Positions 6,423-6,725 of a DNA stretch of 6,725 nt are shown here, one piece after another. The translations under genes were made by a program, and so were the position numbers. Origin of the DNA: Sphaerochaetaceae bacterium (GTDB taxonomy: Bacteria; Spirochaetota; Spirochaetia; Sphaerochaetales; Sphaerochaetaceae). Positions within the stretch are counted from its first letter, which is position 1. Each line of letters begins with the position of its first letter. The DNA is taken from contig JALNVT010000144.1 of assembly GCA_023231265.1 (NCBI GenBank), positions 1 through 6,725 on the forward strand, read 5' to 3'. The notes below the pieces were generated by a model. The model saw only the letters and a program-made list of their open reading frames with translations, made no database searches and had not been told where the DNA came from.

Positions 6423-6725
6423 TTATTGTATAATAGCATGCTTTTTCAAAGTAAAAAATGTTGTTAAAAGTATCAATGCAGTTACAGCTAAATCTATGTA
6501 ATGGATGTTGCTACCAACTTCATTGAAAAGTGATGCTGTCTGTAAGGCACTATCTTGATAGTTGCAGATCAATGCTACAAATAGATTGTTTGCAACATGC
6601 AGAGCAATTGATATCTCCACTGTCCCAAAATAAAGTGTGAGCAGGGCAGAAGCAAAAGCAAATGAAAAATAATATATGAACGCGTATAGCTTATATGTAC
6701 TCATCTCAGGATTCTTCAGATGAAA
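6423..6725 (-). CDS. CPBP-family intramembrane metalloprotease (CAAX protease-like), C-terminal part
   Basis: This minus-strand reading frame stays open to the right edge of the window (100 visible codons) and ends with a TAA at 6423-6425. The gene's start lies outside. The first visible residues are F-H-L-K-N-P-E, which fits the second CPBP motif (F-x-x-x-H) followed by the frequent N-P-E. About 34 residues after that histidine, ALHVANN gives the third motif (H-x-x-x-N), with hydrophobic segments on both sides and a last helix near the end (ALILLTTFFTL). The two His motifs are metal or catalytic ligands in this family; the EExxxR motif would lie in the missing part. The methionine at 6704 is internal, not a start. 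Such proteases process prenylated proteins in eukaryotes; bacterial members have roles in bacteriocin immunity or are uncharacterised. It converges on the sugar operon and shows no link to it. Confidence 0.75.
   Translation of the reverse strand, partial: FHLKNPEMSTYKLYAFIYYFSFAFASALLTLYFGTVEISIALHVANNLFVALICNYQDSALQTASLFNEVGSNIHYIDLAVTALILLTTFFTLKKHAIIQ

Noticed and set aside
6702..6704. Minus-strand ATG as the start of a 93-residue protein
   Set aside because: The frame stays open upstream to the window edge and those residues (F-H-L-K-N-P-E) continue a CPBP motif, so this methionine is internal.
1..6725. CRISPR arrays, tRNA or rRNA genes, insertion sequences, phage genes
   Set aside because: I saw no regularly spaced repeats, no cloverleaf sequences, no transposase or integrase motifs and no terminal inverted repeats on either strand.

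Overview
The window is AT-rich chromosomal DNA, roughly one third G+C by eye. It holds one complete, tightly packed sugar-uptake operon on the + strand, flanked by two partial genes on the - strand that run off the window ends. The organism is probably a diderm, possibly a spirochaete. The solute-binding protein has a signal peptide that ends in an Ala-Gln-Gly-Ser-Lys stretch and no lipobox cysteine, so it looks like a free periplasmic protein rather than the lipoprotein expected in Gram-positives. This placement is an inference from one signal peptide plus base composition and is not firm.

Layout. Positions 1-151 (-) carry the first 50 codons of an unrecognised protein with a lysine-rich start and a single membrane helix. 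Positions 152-584 are a long divergent intergenic region. Its right end holds a sigma70-like promoter, a perfect 20-bp palindromic LacI-family operator overlapping the predicted transcription start, and a second weaker operator just before the ribosome binding site. Then follow five + strand genes: a MalR-like LacI-family repressor (585-1595), a cytoplasmic neopullulanase/cyclomaltodextrinase-type GH13 enzyme (1588-3288), an ABC sugar-binding protein (3278-4534), and two MalF/MalG-type permease subunits (4601-5485 and 5488-6327). A Rho-independent terminator (about 6339-6369) closes the operon. A 14-bp perfect stem-loop sits in the only real gap inside the operon, between the binding protein and the first permease. 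Positions 6423-6725 (-) are the C-terminal part of a CPBP-family intramembrane protease.

How the genes work together (inference from family knowledge and gene order): the binding protein captures an oligosaccharide, probably a linear or cyclic alpha-glucan fragment, and the two permeases carry it inward. The GH13 enzyme, which has no signal peptide, cuts it in the cytoplasm. The repressor, first in the operon, controls the whole unit including itself. No ABC ATPase is encoded here, so a shared MsmX/UgpC/MalK-type ATPase elsewhere in the genome must power uptake.

I did not find a clearly new system. The points most worth a second look are the operator/promoter arrangement, with an extra half-site over the -10 box, and the stem-loop between the binding protein and the permeases.
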